From assembly GCA_011947345.1 (NCBI GenBank), contig JAAVTG010000235.1, positions 1-64,000 on the forward strand: a stretch of DNA of 64,000 nt, written 5' to 3'. This document shows, one piece after another, positions 1 to 11,454 of this stretch. A model generated the notes under the pieces. That model made no database searches, was not told the DNA's origin, and saw nothing but the letters and a program-made list of their open reading frames with translations. The position numbers were made by a program, and so were the translations under genes. The stretch comes from Phytophthora quininea (lineage: Eukaryota > Oomycota > Peronosporomycetes > Peronosporales > Peronosporaceae). The number at the start of each line of letters is the position of its first letter. Within the stretch, counting starts at the first letter, position 1.

Positions 1-1737
1 GATCCTCCTCGTGTCGTGGTGCCTCACGATGAGGACCTCAAGCATCGGATACTTTACGAGGCTCATGACGCTCCCACGAGCGGCCACCTTGGTTGCGAGA
101 AGACCTACAGCTCCGTGAGCTCCCTGTACTGGTGGCCCAAGCTGTACAAGTGGGTCAGCACATGTGTGCGCGTGTGAGATGTCAACGGGTCAAACCCGCG
201 CCGCATGCGGCGGCGCCGCTGGCGAGCCAGTATCCAGCGGGTATTGGCAGTCCATGAGTATGGACTTTGTGTTTGGTCTGCCGAAGGACTCGGTAGGCAA
301 CACGGGTATTGTGGTCTTTGTTGACCGATTGAGCAAGATGGTTCACTTAGCGGCGGTGCCGGACTCCATTGATGGAGAGGGTACAGCCTCGCTGTTCATC
401 GTTCGAGTCTTTCAGCACAGGCTGCAGGAGACGATCGTCTCGGATCGTGATCCGCGCTTCACGGGAAGGTTCTGGACGTCCGTCTTCAAGGTGCTAGGCA
501 CACGACTGGATATGTCCACAGCGGATCACCCGCAGACCGACGGTCAGACCGAACGCGTCAACCGCGTCGTCGAGGACGTCTTGCACAGTGTGTGCGCTGA
601 AACTCCGAATCGGTGGAGCGCTATGCTCCGCTTGTCGAGTTTGCATTGAAAATGCAGTGCATGCCTCTACAGGCTTCACTCCGTTCTACGTGAACGGCTT
701 AGCGCACCCGCGCGACCCCTTTCCCTACCACTTCGTGGCCACGGGCTTGGTGGGGGACAGCTCCCGAGCTTGCTGATGTCAGTCCTCTTGCGGTGCGCAA
801 GCAAGTCGATGACCTTTTCTCAACGAAGTTAAGCGTCTTACGCAGTGTGCGTGATGCGATGGCTGAAAGCCAAGATGTTCAGAAGGAACAAGCTGATGCA
901 AAAGGCAGAGGCAATATGGTGGAATTCCAGGTCGGGGACCTTGTTTTATTAAACGCTAAGAACCTGCCTACACATGCAGTATCTGCCGTCTTCAAGACGA
1001 AACTCCGACCACGGTTCATTGGACCGTTCAAGGTCGTGGCCAAGAAGGATCTTACATACACGCTAAACCTCCCACCGAAGATGCGAACACATCCTGTGTT
1101 CTACGTGGGCTTGCTGAAGCCATACCAGGACCCCGTGGGGTGAGTGCAGAGGCGCTGGCGCCGCCGGTTCCTGAGCCGACAACGCTGAGTAGACAAACTG
1201 CTGCAGCCCGGTCAGTTGACCCCGAAGCTCCGCGAGCCCTAGCTCCTGGGCGCGAAGACGATCGGAGATCGATTGCGGGGCCTCGAACCACTCCACCCGC
1301 TGCTGCAGATCCGTCAGATCTTGATCGTAGCGATCAAACGTCTCCCAGACGTCTCGTGTCTGGCGAGCGAGCTCTCCCCGCAGCGAGCGAACACGGTGCA
1401 GCATGGCTGACACCTCCGACTGACGCGCCCAGCGCGAGCCAGGAATCGGATTCCTGGTCATCGACCATCCGACCATCGCCCACCTCCGGCGCTGCTCGAT
1501 GAGCACGGTGACCTCCACTATCCCGTGGAGCGTCTTCTAGCACGCCGCCGAAGTAAGGGTCATACCCAGTATCTGGCGAAGTGGAGGGGCTACCCTCACT
1601 CCCAGAACTCGTGGGAATACGAGGTGCCTCTAAGGCAAGACTGCCCTGACGTCGTGGACGCTTTTGATCGGGCTGATCAGGGGCACCCTGGGGGCTCACG
1701 GTCGACTCGTCGACCGAGCCGCGCTTCTCGCCACTAG
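1..1737 (+). pseudogene. Ty3/gypsy pol remnant: integrase and chromodomain
   Basis: The window opens inside a gypsy polyprotein. Positions 1-160 read as the integrase zinc-binding region (HDAPTSGHLG, WWPKLYKW). Positions 240-640 carry the catalytic core, with the three acidic blocks MDFVFG, VSDRDPRF and DGQTERVN. Positions 900-1140 hold the C-terminal integrase part (GDLVLLNAKNL, GPFKVV, HPVFYVGLLKPY). A chromodomain follows at about 1500-1670 (EHGDLHYPVERLL, YLAKWRGYPHSQNSWE). Frame changes at about 175, 650, 1140 and 1500 mean it is not translatable as it stands. A polypurine tract and an LTR downstream on the same strand fit its being the 3' half of an element whose 5' half lies outside the window. 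Confidence 0.88.
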
Positions 1738-1898
1738 TGCGAGGCGCGTCCGGGTCAGAAGCAGAGCTCATGCTCTGATCCGGGGCTGGTTCAGCCATCG
1801 ACGCCTTTCCCTGAAAGGCAGGGGCGAAATGGGACGCCTCCGTGCCGGTTGCACGCGCAGAGTGAGAACGAGGAAGTCTCGTACGGGACTTATCAAAG

Positions 1899-2747
1899 TC
1901 AATGTACAGACGCCGTTCGACACGAACGTCTGCTTCGCTGAAGCTTGCATGCAGGTTGTCGAACGACTGCAACTTGCGGCCGTGTTCGGCTCAAGTCTGG
2001 AAGGCCGAGAAATACTCTTTGGCTCTCTCCAGGCTTGAGAGCGATGGGATTCTTCCGCATCTGCGGCACCGAGCCGCCGCTCGCTTGAGCGTGTAGACGT
2101 TGGCGATATTCCGCCACGTTCGCCACCTGCGGTGTCAGGAACCGCTCGTGGAGCGCTTGACGAGTCGCCAGCTCGGCGTCCGTGCGGGCTGGAGGCCCCA
2201 CGATATAGCTCGCGAGTGATGGCTGCGCGGCAGCAGCTCGGGCCCGCTCGGCCGCATCGCGCGGCTCGAAACCGTAGTCGCGCCGCGACGGATTCAGCAG
2301 TGGCTGTGCCACGGGGTGCATGGAGCGCGCGTACGCTCGGCTCGCGAGAGCGCGGTCTTGGCCCTCGTCGAGGTCGTTCGTGATGACACGCTCGCCAGAG
2401 CGGTCGCCCTCATCGCGCGGAGGCAGCGGCGGAGCTGAGCGCAGGGCGCTCAACACAAAGGCCGACGGCCTGGCTTCCGGGAACGGACATGAAGTCCGTA
2501 GAGGCGGTCACTGACCGGACAGCGTGCGTGGTGTTCGCGGAGGAGATCGCGACGAAGGGCCTCCAGCCCTGGGCGAAGCGCCCAAGCGATCGCCGTGATT
2601 GTCATGCGTTGGCGTATCACCACCTCGATCGTCCGAGTCACCATAATCGACCTCGACCTCGACTTGCTCTTGGCTAGAGCGCCGTATCGGCGAAGGCGAA
2701 CGCCGTGTCGGTGACGACAGCGGGATTCCACCTCGGTATGAGGTCAC
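1899..2747 (-). pseudogene. Antisense Gag-like open frames
   Basis: Between the chromodomain and the LTR the minus strand stays open in two pieces (2508-2747 and 1899-2456) and continues in another frame below 1972. The pieces are rich in Arg, Ser, Pro and Ala. The long one reads like a structured protein (RDYGFEPRDAAERARAAA, RTDAELATRQALHERFL). Below it a stretch with Gln, Leu and Arg heptads (1140-1430, minus) resembles the coiled coil at the start of many oomycete Gag proteins. No zinc knuckle or start site can be fixed. It could be a Gag remnant of an oppositely oriented element, or an open shadow frame. The function is inferred from composition only. Confidence 0.35.
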
Positions 2748-2937
2748 GTCGCCGCCAGCTTGGGTGTCGAGACTGCCCGTGGGCTGCGTGTGGCGCGATA
2801 TCCGTAGATCCGGCGATGCACCGCGAAGAATGAGCTCGTCATGCCAACGGCGACCTCGTTGAGATGTAGCGACCAGCGGAAGTCTCTAAGAGACGCGACC
2901 TTGACAAGGCAGTTGTGGATCCGGTGTATCCACTGAT

Positions 2938-2948
2938 TGAGGGGAAGG
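2938..2948 (+). other. Polypurine tract of the first gypsy element
   Basis: The purine-rich run AGGGGAAGG directly precedes an LTR that begins TGTAACGGGG. This is the arrangement expected where plus-strand DNA synthesis is primed next to a 3' LTR, and it matches the plus orientation of the upstream integrase. Confidence 0.7.
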
Positions 2949-3321
2949 TGTAACGGGGTTACACGAAAGTCATAACCGTGCGTTGGCTTTAGAGGTTACA
3001 CGAAACTCTTAGCCGTGTGTGGAGTTTCGACTCTGTAGCCATCTGGCTCTCCACCACTCATTTACATATCTCTTAGATTAACTACGCCACATAGTTTAGT
3101 CTATACATTTACAAGCAAGGTCAGATAAACAATTCAATTCAGTTCTACTTTGCAGTTAATCTGTGTAGTCCTTGTTTTAAGGGACACTGACTCTGCGAGT
3201 TCTAGTTACGGGACTGTACTTTGTTCTTGTATAGAACTGAAGGCTGGAAGCCTAAAGACACTGACTCGGGGAGTCCTATGTCTTCCTCTGTGCACGTGCA
3301 CTGCTACACAGCCCCGCTGCA
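2949..3321 (+). repeat. 3' LTR of the first gypsy element
   Basis: This 373-bp segment starts TGTAACGGGG and ends CCCCGCTGCA, so its termini are imperfect inverted repeats in TG...CA form. It is AT-richer than its flanks, has no open frame, and sits immediately after a polypurine tract. The partner 5' LTR is outside the window, so LTR identity and a target-site duplication cannot be checked. The right border is set by the terminal CA. Confidence 0.65.
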
Positions 3322-3724
3322 GAGAGCCGGTCGACACTACCTCAAGACGTTCCGGACGTCGTGGCGGACTACGAGAAATCCATTGCCGACCAGGACCTCC
3401 GTCTCGCCGCCGGTCATCGCGCCATTGAGACGAATCGCAGCCGCGCTGGGCGTACCGCCGATCTTGCTCGATCGAGCTCTGTTGATCCACAAGTTCACGT
3501 CGTGAGCCTCGCTGGTCCCCATATCCCGCAGCACGGCGATGGTGTGGCAATCGATAGGGTGACACTGGACGCCGGTAGCTCTGATCCTGCTCACCAAAAC
3601 CGCGCAGGTATTGCCTTCGCGGCTCTTCACGACGGTTGTCACGAGAGCAGCTGCGACTTGGGACAGGAACATCACGACGACCCCTAACACTCTCCCTCCC
3701 GCCGTGGAGGCGATTGTTATCCAC
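3322..3724 (-). other. Arg/Gln-rich open frame, Gag-like
   Basis: The minus strand is open across 3206-3724 and the part outside the LTR encodes a very basic, low-complexity product rich in Arg, Asp, Gln and Ser (SQWRDDRRRDGGPGRQW). Such tails occur in retroelement Gag proteins, but no zinc knuckle or homology is visible. It may equally be a chance open frame in GC-rich sequence. Confidence 0.25.
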
Positions 3725-4954
3725 GGCTCGTGCGAGGTTAGTTATGCATCATTGAAGAGTCTCGTCCAGCGGTAGACGACGAATGTGTTCGTCCCACTAA
3801 GACCACGTGCTTTTAGTCCCGCTACACTCCGTGCAGCGGCCCCACAACTTCAGCGAACTACGGTCGCTGCTCTTGGCACAACCGGTGGACCTCTAGGTAC
3901 AGGAATCCCAAGTCAAACCGTTCCACTCGTCGCTTACGTGCTTTTAAGTACGTTTCGATATCGCCACGGAGGCAGCGGCAAAGAAACCCATTCTAAGCGT
4001 GCAGTTCCGCTTTACGCGTCCGATACTGGGAAGTGTGGACCCTCTTCCATCGATCGAACATTTCCATCAACTAGGTGAGAGTTCACTGCAACTGCAAGTC
4101 CGCTAGATTGTGGAGATCCAGTGGGTGCTTATGCTGTTCATATGTCGACGGCATAACACCGGCAGCATGCCCTAGACTCAAGTACCCAATATCCGTCGCT
4201 GCTGCAGGAGAAGGGTCTCCTGTGGTCGTGTCCGATGTCGTCGCAGGCATTCCAGGACCTGATCCATCGCGACGCGGCAGGCGATGTATTATCCATTTCG
4301 CTCCTGCGGGAGGCACCGACTGCTTGCGACTCGCCTCGACACTGCGATCCACCGTCGGCACGGACCCTGCAGACGGCGTATCATTTCGCTGCGGTGCCTC
4401 CGCTGGTACCGCCCCTCCAGTTCCAGTCAGTTCAGTTACCGGCGTTTCCGCCGTTACTCCAGCGCCCCAGCAGTCCCACCGTCCACCACATTATCGCGGG
4501 AGTGAGCTCCGCCGGTGCGACTTCCACAGGCGACGTCCCGGCCGTTTTTGTCGTCCCAGCGTTCACCTCCTCTCCAACCACAATCGACTGCTCCTCGTGT
4601 CGCCCTCCACTCGTCTGCATCGGGCTGGAGGTACCCGTGTTCGCCCCGCGCGTAAGATCCATGCCGCTCACGGTTTCTCTGGCTTCAAGCCGAGAACGTG
4701 CTTGTCGCCGTTGGAAGAAGGATCTTTAAATGTCAGTGCCGTAAAGTGTGCGCTGTTTTTAGTGAAGGATAGCGTAGCGGGCCACTATTGGTCACTACTC
4801 GGACAGGTGGTCCAATGGGAGATGACCACCTGTCACGCGTCACACATTCGTTTCTATAGGTTGCATATTAGTTATAAGAGTTATGAAGAAGTGCGGCTCA
4901 CACTCCTCATATCAATAGACAAAATTACATTCCCACCAAGTTGTTAATTGCTTC
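3725..4954. other. Stretch without a recognisable gene
   Basis: Both strands have moderately long frames (for example 4075-4947 plus and 4432-4671 minus), but none shows a domain. The minus frame at 4432-4671 is Thr/Ser/Gly-rich and Gag-like in composition (EEQSIVVGEEVNAGTTKT). The 4740-4950 part is AT-richer and could be LTR sequence. I see no intact coding gene here. Confidence 0.5.
4803..4833. repeat. Perfect 10-bp inverted repeat (hairpin)
   Basis: ACAGGTGGTC at 4803-4812 is followed after 11 bases by its exact reverse complement GACCACCTGT at 4824-4833. It lies in a non-coding, retroelement-rich stretch and may be part of an LTR. Confidence 0.6.
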
Positions 4955-5200
4955 CTCTGCGTACTCACGTGGCTCAAGCCCCGTGACACCCTCCGCTGCT
5001 TTGTCAGTCGCGACGGCGTGCGTTCGGATCCAGAGAAGGTCAAGTCTATCTGTGGCTGGCCCGCGCCTGCGCTCCCAGAAGCAAGTTCTCCAATGGCTTG
5101 GCCTCGCGAATAATCTACATAAGTACACGAGAAACTGCACGGACTTGCTCACTGACCGTGTTGTTGGATAAAGATGTAAAGTGGAAGGGGGGTCGCACCG
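4955..5200 (+). pseudogene. Ty3/gypsy reverse transcriptase fragment
   Basis: Three frames in succession give the RT-to-RNase H connection of a gypsy polyprotein: FVSRDGVRSDPEKVKSI, then LQWLGLANNLHKYTRN, then LLDKDVKWKG. At least two frame changes interrupt it and nothing before or after continues it. It is a short relic, plus strand, probably from the same class as the integrase at the left edge. Confidence 0.75.
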
Positions 5201-5380
5201 ACAAGTTTTGAGTCGATTCTACTTTTAGTATTTTCAGTAGACTTCTCCAGGGTTTTCTTTAGCCAATGAAATCGTTCACATTTCCGGGACGGGCCTTCTG
5301 ACCGTTAACTTCGAGACTGCCCCCGCGCACGGAGGTTCTGGCAAGAATTGTGGCAAGAACGACGGGTGGCTGACGTCGAC

Positions 5381-8300
5381 ATGGAGGAGAAGACGGCTGC
5401 CGAGGAGACAGAGCGCAGGAAGGCGCTGCTGGTGTACAAGAGCAACCTGCAGTCCGCGTCGGACGACGACGCCTCGGACGACGCCTCGGACGAGGACATG
5501 GCCTCCCCAAGGCTCCTGCCGCCCCCGCCGCGCCCATCGCCCCAGTGGAGCAGCATGCGGGCGTGGACGAGGATGAGGAAGGGGGCGTGCAGGTGGAGAA
5601 GGACGACGACGAGTCGCTTAACGCGCCGTCCGACGACGACCTGGACAGCACCGCCACGCCGAGACGCTCCGAGACGGACGAGGACGACGAGGCCAGCAAA
5701 GCCACGCCCTCAGCTCCCAAGACCCCGCCCCTCTGCCTCTGACGACCAACCAGCAACCCCCACCCAGAGCCCCGCCCAGCGAGACGGACTCGGCGTCCGA
5801 GATGGCTGCCAACCGGGCGCCCAGTCCCTCCCTCAGTGTCTCCAGCCAGCAACATGTGGACGACTCCGCCACGCTGACCCTCAAGTCGGGCGCTACCTCC
5901 AACGTTGGGGCTATTATCGCAGCAAGACGTCGCACAGTCGCTCGCAAGGAATGCGAGACGTGCCACGAGCCCCGCAATGGGAGGCGCGCTCTCCTCTGTG
6001 CGCAGTGCAAGTGCATGTACCACGCGAGTTGCTTCCGCCAGCAGTTCCCCAAACTGGCACAGTCATCTTCCAACCGCCAGTGGTTCTGTCCAGACTGTGA
6101 GCCCATGGCCAGGAGCGCAGACGTGGAGAAAGAGCCGTCACACACCCCACGCAAGTCTGTCAAGGGACGTGGCCGTCGAGGGTCGAAATCTACGCCTGGT
6201 TCAGCTCGAGGCAAGGGTGACAATGACGATACTGCAGCAGTTGCAAGTTCTTCTGTCTCCCCGTCGAGTTGCAGCGCGTGAAGGACATGGTGGTGTTAGG
6301 CGGAAAAAGGTCAACACGGTGATTCTGGAGCAGGCGGGAGAGATGCTGCAGATCACACAGACGCTCACAAAGGAGATCAACAGCGCCATGGGCCCGAATT
6401 GGCTCGCAAAGGGACAAGACGCCAGCGGTGCCAGCCACAGAAATATTTATGCTGCCTGCAGCGACGACAGCAGAAACAACAACAACAACGTCAAGCAGGA
6501 GCGGCGCGCATCCTCTCCGCCACCACCCCCATTCATGCTGGTACCGGCGTCGTCGTCAACTAACGCGTCTGATGCCGCTTCTCAAGTTGTCGCTACCAAC
6601 GAAAGTGCCCTCAGAGTAATGGCACTTTTGCAACTACTAGGATTTTCGAGCAGGAAGTTTTACTGCGCCGTGTGCACGCCGGGCTAGCCTCGTTGAAACA
6701 GTTGTTGGAACATCTACAAGTCACAGGCATCCAGTTCGAAGTGGATTTGGCCAGGGAGCTTAAAGCTATCCAAGGCCACGATGACCGCAGGACACAATCC
6801 GGGGTGGATCTACGAGAAAATCGCAGGGCGCAGGAACAGCAGGTCGATCATCGTCAGGCACGAAAGGGAAGAGTGGCGCTAGCCGTCTCTATTCGTCGAA
6901 GCAGATCCAGAAGCTGGAGGAATGGTATCAGAGGTCTTCTCGTCCAGAGTCTAGTGAGATTCAGGCCATGTACCGCATCATTAACTGTCCCGAGTATGCG
7001 GATCCAGAGCTACAGCCGGATGGCATCGCCTTGAAGCAGATTCGTATCTGGTTTGACAATCGACGTGCTAAGGAGCGGCTCGACTATATGCGCCTGAAAA
7101 TGAAAGATATCTCGACCACAGACATGGATGCGGAGAGTATCAAGAAAATGAAAGCTGCGTATATCGACGAGGCGAAAGAGGTGCTGGAAGCACGGGTGTC
7201 TCGGATGCGTGAAAATGGCCAAATGCCGCACATCGTTGACGCAGCCGACTTGTTGCTGTTGCAAACTGCTGGGGACGGACCTTTCCATCAAGCGCCCAAA
7301 TCTAGTCAGGCTGGTGGATCTGCACTCCTCACCAGTGATGGTGGTGACAGTACAAAGCTTTATAGCTCGGCCACGTCCATTAACCCCAAGAAGCGCATTA
7401 GAATCGACTACGTCGCTTCTGTGCGCAAAGCCATCAAGGCCGCACGTGATGCTGGTAAGAGTGAGGAAGAAACGAAGGTTTTGCGCAGCGCAGCGATCGA
7501 GCGCGCCCGGGAACGACTGCATGTCCCTTTCAAGAATGCGCGAACAGGGCCTTCGAAGCCTTTAGGACGAGAAGAAGTTTCACACATCAAGCTGACAATG
7601 CTGAAATTGCTGGAGGAGGGTGCGCCAGCCGAGGAGCTAACCGACATGATTGAGCTGCTTTTGTCACTTATCATTCCACGCGCGATTTTGATCGAGTCGG
7701 ACTTCCAGCGACAGCTGGAGCTGATTCTGCTAGCACATAAAGACAACAGAGAGCTGGTACGACAAACGAAGAAGCTGCAGGAGGAATTCAAAACCATCGT
7801 GGAGCATGGAGACGTAGCAATCGCCTTGTCAGCGATGACCAATGAGCCGACCAGTGGCAAGAAGCGGAAGGATCAATCACGTTCGTTGCTGCTAAGTGTT
7901 GACACGGAATCCCTCCCTGAGACCCCGGGATCTTCGCCCAGCTCGGACCAACACCTTCTCCAGACTCAAAGCGACCGCGCGTCAAGTTTTCACTGCCGCA
8001 GCTGATCAAGTTGGAGAAATATTTCCACAAGGAGGACACTCCAAGCAAAAGAGACTGGACAAAATCGCGGCCCGACTAAATGAGATAGCGTCTTTTGACC
8101 CGAACAGCGATGAACCCCAGCGATCCATTGACTATAAGCAGATCCGCTGCTGGTTCTACAAGCGACGATCAGCTAATCAGCCCCCGCAGGCCCTCAGCGC
8201 CGCAGATCTCAATGGCGAAGATATGGAGTCATCTTCGAGTGACACCGACTCTGACGATTCCAGCGGTAAAGCGCGCGCCAAGCCGAAACCAAAGGTTCCC

Positions 8301-8881
8301 TCAACCCCTCCCGCTGTTACTGTTCCAAAGCGCAAAGCACCCCGAGTGATGATAGCAACGGAGTTAAGCGCATTAAAACGGAATCATCGCTAATATCACC
8401 AGCGAGTTTGTCGGCCACTGGAGGCGTGACAAAGAGCGACGAGAGCACAGAACCGCCAAGCAGCGGGATTCACGCGGGACGGGTTTTCAACGTGAAGCAG
8501 CTTGCTACGATAATCGAAGAGTATGAGAAGAACCCAAAGCCAAGTGCCGCTCGAATGGAGGAGCTGCTGCAGATTCTCAACCGAGGAGACCATGCCGGCG
8601 AGCACTCCATCAGCATTACCAAACAACAGGTAAAGAGGTGGTTTTCTAATCGCCGCGCGAAGGAGCGCCTGGATTTGATCAAGATGAAAGTGAAGGAGAC
8701 TCGAGACGGTGCAGTGGCAAGTGCAAATGCTGGATCCGATACTGAGGATGATGGGCGTGACTCACGAGGTAAAAGGCAAGCGACTGACGTAGAGCCAAGT
8801 AGTCAAAGTATGGAAGGTGTCACGGGCGCTGGTGCTAGTTCGACGCAGAGCACTCACCCAGATGAGGAAATGAAGGACGCA
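5381..8881 (+). CDS. PHD finger and multi-homeodomain nuclear protein
   Basis: The start ATG at 5381 gives a Glu/Asp-rich N-terminus (MEEKTAAEETERRKALL). A C4HC3 PHD finger follows at about 5950-6100 (CETCHEPRNGRRALLCAQCK to WFCPDCE), which should bind a histone tail. Three homeodomain-like units follow: HD1 at 6895-7080 (QIRIWFDNRRAKERL), HD2 at 7970-8170 (QIRCWFYKRRSAN) and HD3 at 8480-8670 (QVKRWFSNRRAKERL). All keep the recognition-helix W-F-x-N/K-R-R core; HD2 has Lys in place of the usual Asn. Acidic and Ser-rich linkers separate them. The frame changes about eight times (for example at the C run 5505-5508 and the A run 6304-6308), mostly where one lost base would explain it. A chromatin-reading transcription regulator is the likely role. 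Confidence 0.75.
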
Positions 8882-8958
8882 TGAAGAAGAGTGCGAACAA
8901 GCAAGGATAGCCTTAAGTGCTCTAACGCGTTGTGCATCCCCTTCTCTTCTATTGCACT

Positions 8959-9946
8959 TTATTGCATTTCTCCAACCTGTAGCTGCGGTTGTTCCAGCGC
9001 TTCCATCGCAACAGGTAAGGCGACGGAGCCGTCAAGCTTCACCATTCGGTACGAGGCCTCGATCGAGCTGATGCGCTGCTTGAGCGTCCGGCGTAACTTG
9101 AGATCCCCGACCTTGTCTAGCTGCCTCAGTAACGGGAACAGCCCGCCGTGTTGGGTGAGCAGCTCCACTGCCATTTCATCCGTCATGTTCTCGACCCTCG
9201 GCAGCTTCTTCCATTGGTGGCCACACAGCGCGAGGAAGTCAGGAATGAGTCTGGGGTGCAGGCCGAAGCGTCCTCGCAAATTGCGCTCGCGGATGTATCG
9301 ACGCTTCGACGGCTGGTAAAGCTCCACCGCACCAAACGGCTGAGTATCGCCACATTCTGCGTCGCTGGAGTCGTGCACGAGCTGCAAGAAGTCGTTGTCG
9401 TTGGAAATGAGCAGCACGTCCAAGTCTGCAGCAGCAAACTGCGTCGCGTAGGATGCAATAATGTCGTCTGCCTCCAGTCCCGGCCGCTCGATGCAGTTCA
9501 CTCGAAGCGCCTCCAGTACTCTACGAGCGTAGGCGAACTGCGGAGCGAGCGACCGCGGTGTGGGCGGTCGGTCTCTCTTGTAGGTCGGCTGCAGGATCCT
9601 CCTCGTGGTGGTGCGCTGCTTGAGTCAAACACGACCGCGACGTGCTCGAGCGAATGGGTCTGATCCATGCGCCGCAGCAGACGCAGCAGTCCGTCCACCG
9701 CACTCGTCTTGACGCCGTCTCTAGTAGCAGCAGTCAGTCAGTGTATGGTTAGCGACAGGGGCAAGCAATGGGCACCACAGGCTTGGGCTCGTACACCTCG
9801 TCGGTCGAGAGCGGATCGAAGAAATGATAGAGCGCGTTGTTGCCGTCCACCAGCAGACTCTTCTTCCGTCGCTGCACAGGCGCCGTCTCCACCGCCGCAG
9901 CCGTGGACAGCACGCGCTGGGCCCTCGCCGAGCAGAGGCCTCTCAT
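8959..9946 (-). CDS. 5'-3' exonuclease (PIN/FLAP-type), probably organellar
   Basis: The first in-frame ATG is at 9946 and gives a basic, Ala/Arg-rich leader (MRGLCSARAQRVLSTAAA) that looks like a mitochondrial presequence. The metal-binding acids of the family follow: SLLVDGNNALYHF, VAVVFDSS, GLEADDIIASYA and LLISNDNDFLQLV. An intron of about 77 bp near 9721-9797 joins TDEV to DGVKTSAVDGL. One missing base near 9618 breaks the frame between VVFDSS and PTYKRDRPPTPRS. The H3TH loop reads CGHQWKKLPRV instead of the usual GDxxDNIPGV, so metal-dependent DNA grip there may be changed. It is divergent with the kinase gene, whose ATG is only 47 bp away. Confidence 0.8.
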
Positions 9947-9993
9947 TTGCCGTCGAATTTTGTCAGCAAACTTTAACTGGGCGATTTGCAACG
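9947..9993. promoter_or_regulatory. 47-bp divergent gap between exonuclease and kinase starts
   Basis: The start codons of the minus-strand exonuclease (9946) and the plus-strand kinase (9994) are 47 bp apart, so core promoter elements must be shared or overlap the coding ends. No TATA box is visible. The kinase start context is ACGATGG. Confidence 0.5.
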
Positions 9994-11454
9994 ATGGCGC
10001 ATCGAGACGAGCAGGAGGCGTTCCTCCCCGTGACCAAGGGCTCTTCGGGCGCCACCTCGAGCCGCATCTGCTCGGCCGTGACGCTCTTCCCCTTCTACGC
10101 GGTGCAGCGCCTGCTGTCGTGTCTCGGCTACTCGCAGTGCGTGCGCATGCAGAGCGGCCGCCTGGTCGTCCTCAGCAGCGAGATCGCGCAGGGAGGCTTC
10201 TCCTTCGTCTACAAGGCCAGAGACACCGACACGGGAGAAGCCTTTGCGCTCAAGAAAATCCTGTGCCAGACAAGCGAGCAGGTGCAGCTGGCCAAGACGG
10301 AGATCCAGGCGCACAAGAGTTTCCGTCACCCCAACATCATGCCACTCAGCGACTACGCAGTGGTCTCCAAGGAGGCGGGGTGTTCGAGTACTACCTGTTG
10401 TTCCCATTCATGGAGGTGCGTGGCATGAGGCCTGAAGCGCGTAGGAGGTTTTTTCGGGGCTTTATATTTTTTCGTTGCCATTATGCAGAACGGAACGCTG
10501 CGCGATATGATCAACACGGTAATAAGGTAAGACGGCTCGGGCTGCAACAGAACGTTGATTTCTGCTGATTGTCCGGGTTGTGCTATCGCAGGCAAGACAT
10601 GCGGATCCCAGAGGCGCAAGTTCTCGACATGTTTTTGGATATTTGTCGCGGTGTGGCCGAGCTGCACTCCAAGTCACCGCCGCTCGCCCATCGGGATATC
10701 AAGGTTTCTGTTATGCGAAATCAAAATGCTGCTGATGAAGCCGTTGCTGAAAGTCTATGTCACTGCTACAGCCCGAGAATATCTTGCTGTCGGACGAGGG
10801 CGAGCCACTGCTCACGGACTTTGGGTCCGTCACCACCGCAGACGTCACGATCACAAAACGCTCGGATGCGTTAATGCTTCAGGAACGTGCTGCTCAGCAG
10901 AGCTCGATGGCGTTTCGTGCACCAGGTATTGCACACTACCCCCCTTTAAGCGCCCGCAGCCGGACTCATTTACTTGCTTGCCTGACGAGCAGAGCTCTAC
11001 GACGTACCGGACAATACACACATTTCCAGCGCCACCGATGGTGAGACTGGCGTTGGGCTAATTAATCGTCTGTGACGGTCACTTTTGGGCTGATAAGATG
11101 GAGTCGTCATTTTCTGCAGTGTGGTCGCTGGGGTGCTTGCTGTACGCCATGGCGTTCGGCTACTCGCCGTTCGAGTGCTCCTTCTACGATTCGGGCGTGG
11201 TGCGCGTCGTCGAGTGCACGTATCTGGCGGTCATCGGCCCGGTCAAGTTTCCCAAGAACTGCGCGTACTCGCCCAAGTTCTGCGAGCTGATTCGGTGGGT
11301 GTAGGACGCAGTTGTTGTTTTTTTGGGCGTTCTTGGGACTAACACGTGCTGTTGGCGGCGTTCTTGCAGCTGGATCCTCACACAGGACGCCAGCGCGAGG
11401 CCATCCGTGTTCGACGTCATCGAGCGACTACACAGCTGCAGCAGCAACAGCTAG
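9994..11454 (+). CDS. Serine/threonine protein kinase, STK16/NAK-like
   Basis: The ATG at 9994 opens MAHRDEQEAFLPVTKGSS. The kinase signature can be followed through six exons: glycine loop IAQGGFSFVYKA, Lys of AFALKKIL, catalytic loop HRDIKPENILL split by an intron after HRDIK, TDFGSV, the RAPELYDV APE-type motif, and DVWSLGCLLYAMAFGYSPFE. The C-terminus ends in a Ser-rich tail at a TAG (11452-11454). Introns lie near 10412-10485, 10527-10591, 10705-10772, 10927-10990, 11040-11108 and 11295-11370. One base seems missing near 10380 before VFEYYLLFPFME. The GGFSFVY loop and short size (about 330 aa) point to the NAK/STK16 group, which acts in Golgi and endocytic traffic; substrates cannot be read from sequence. 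Confidence 0.82.
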
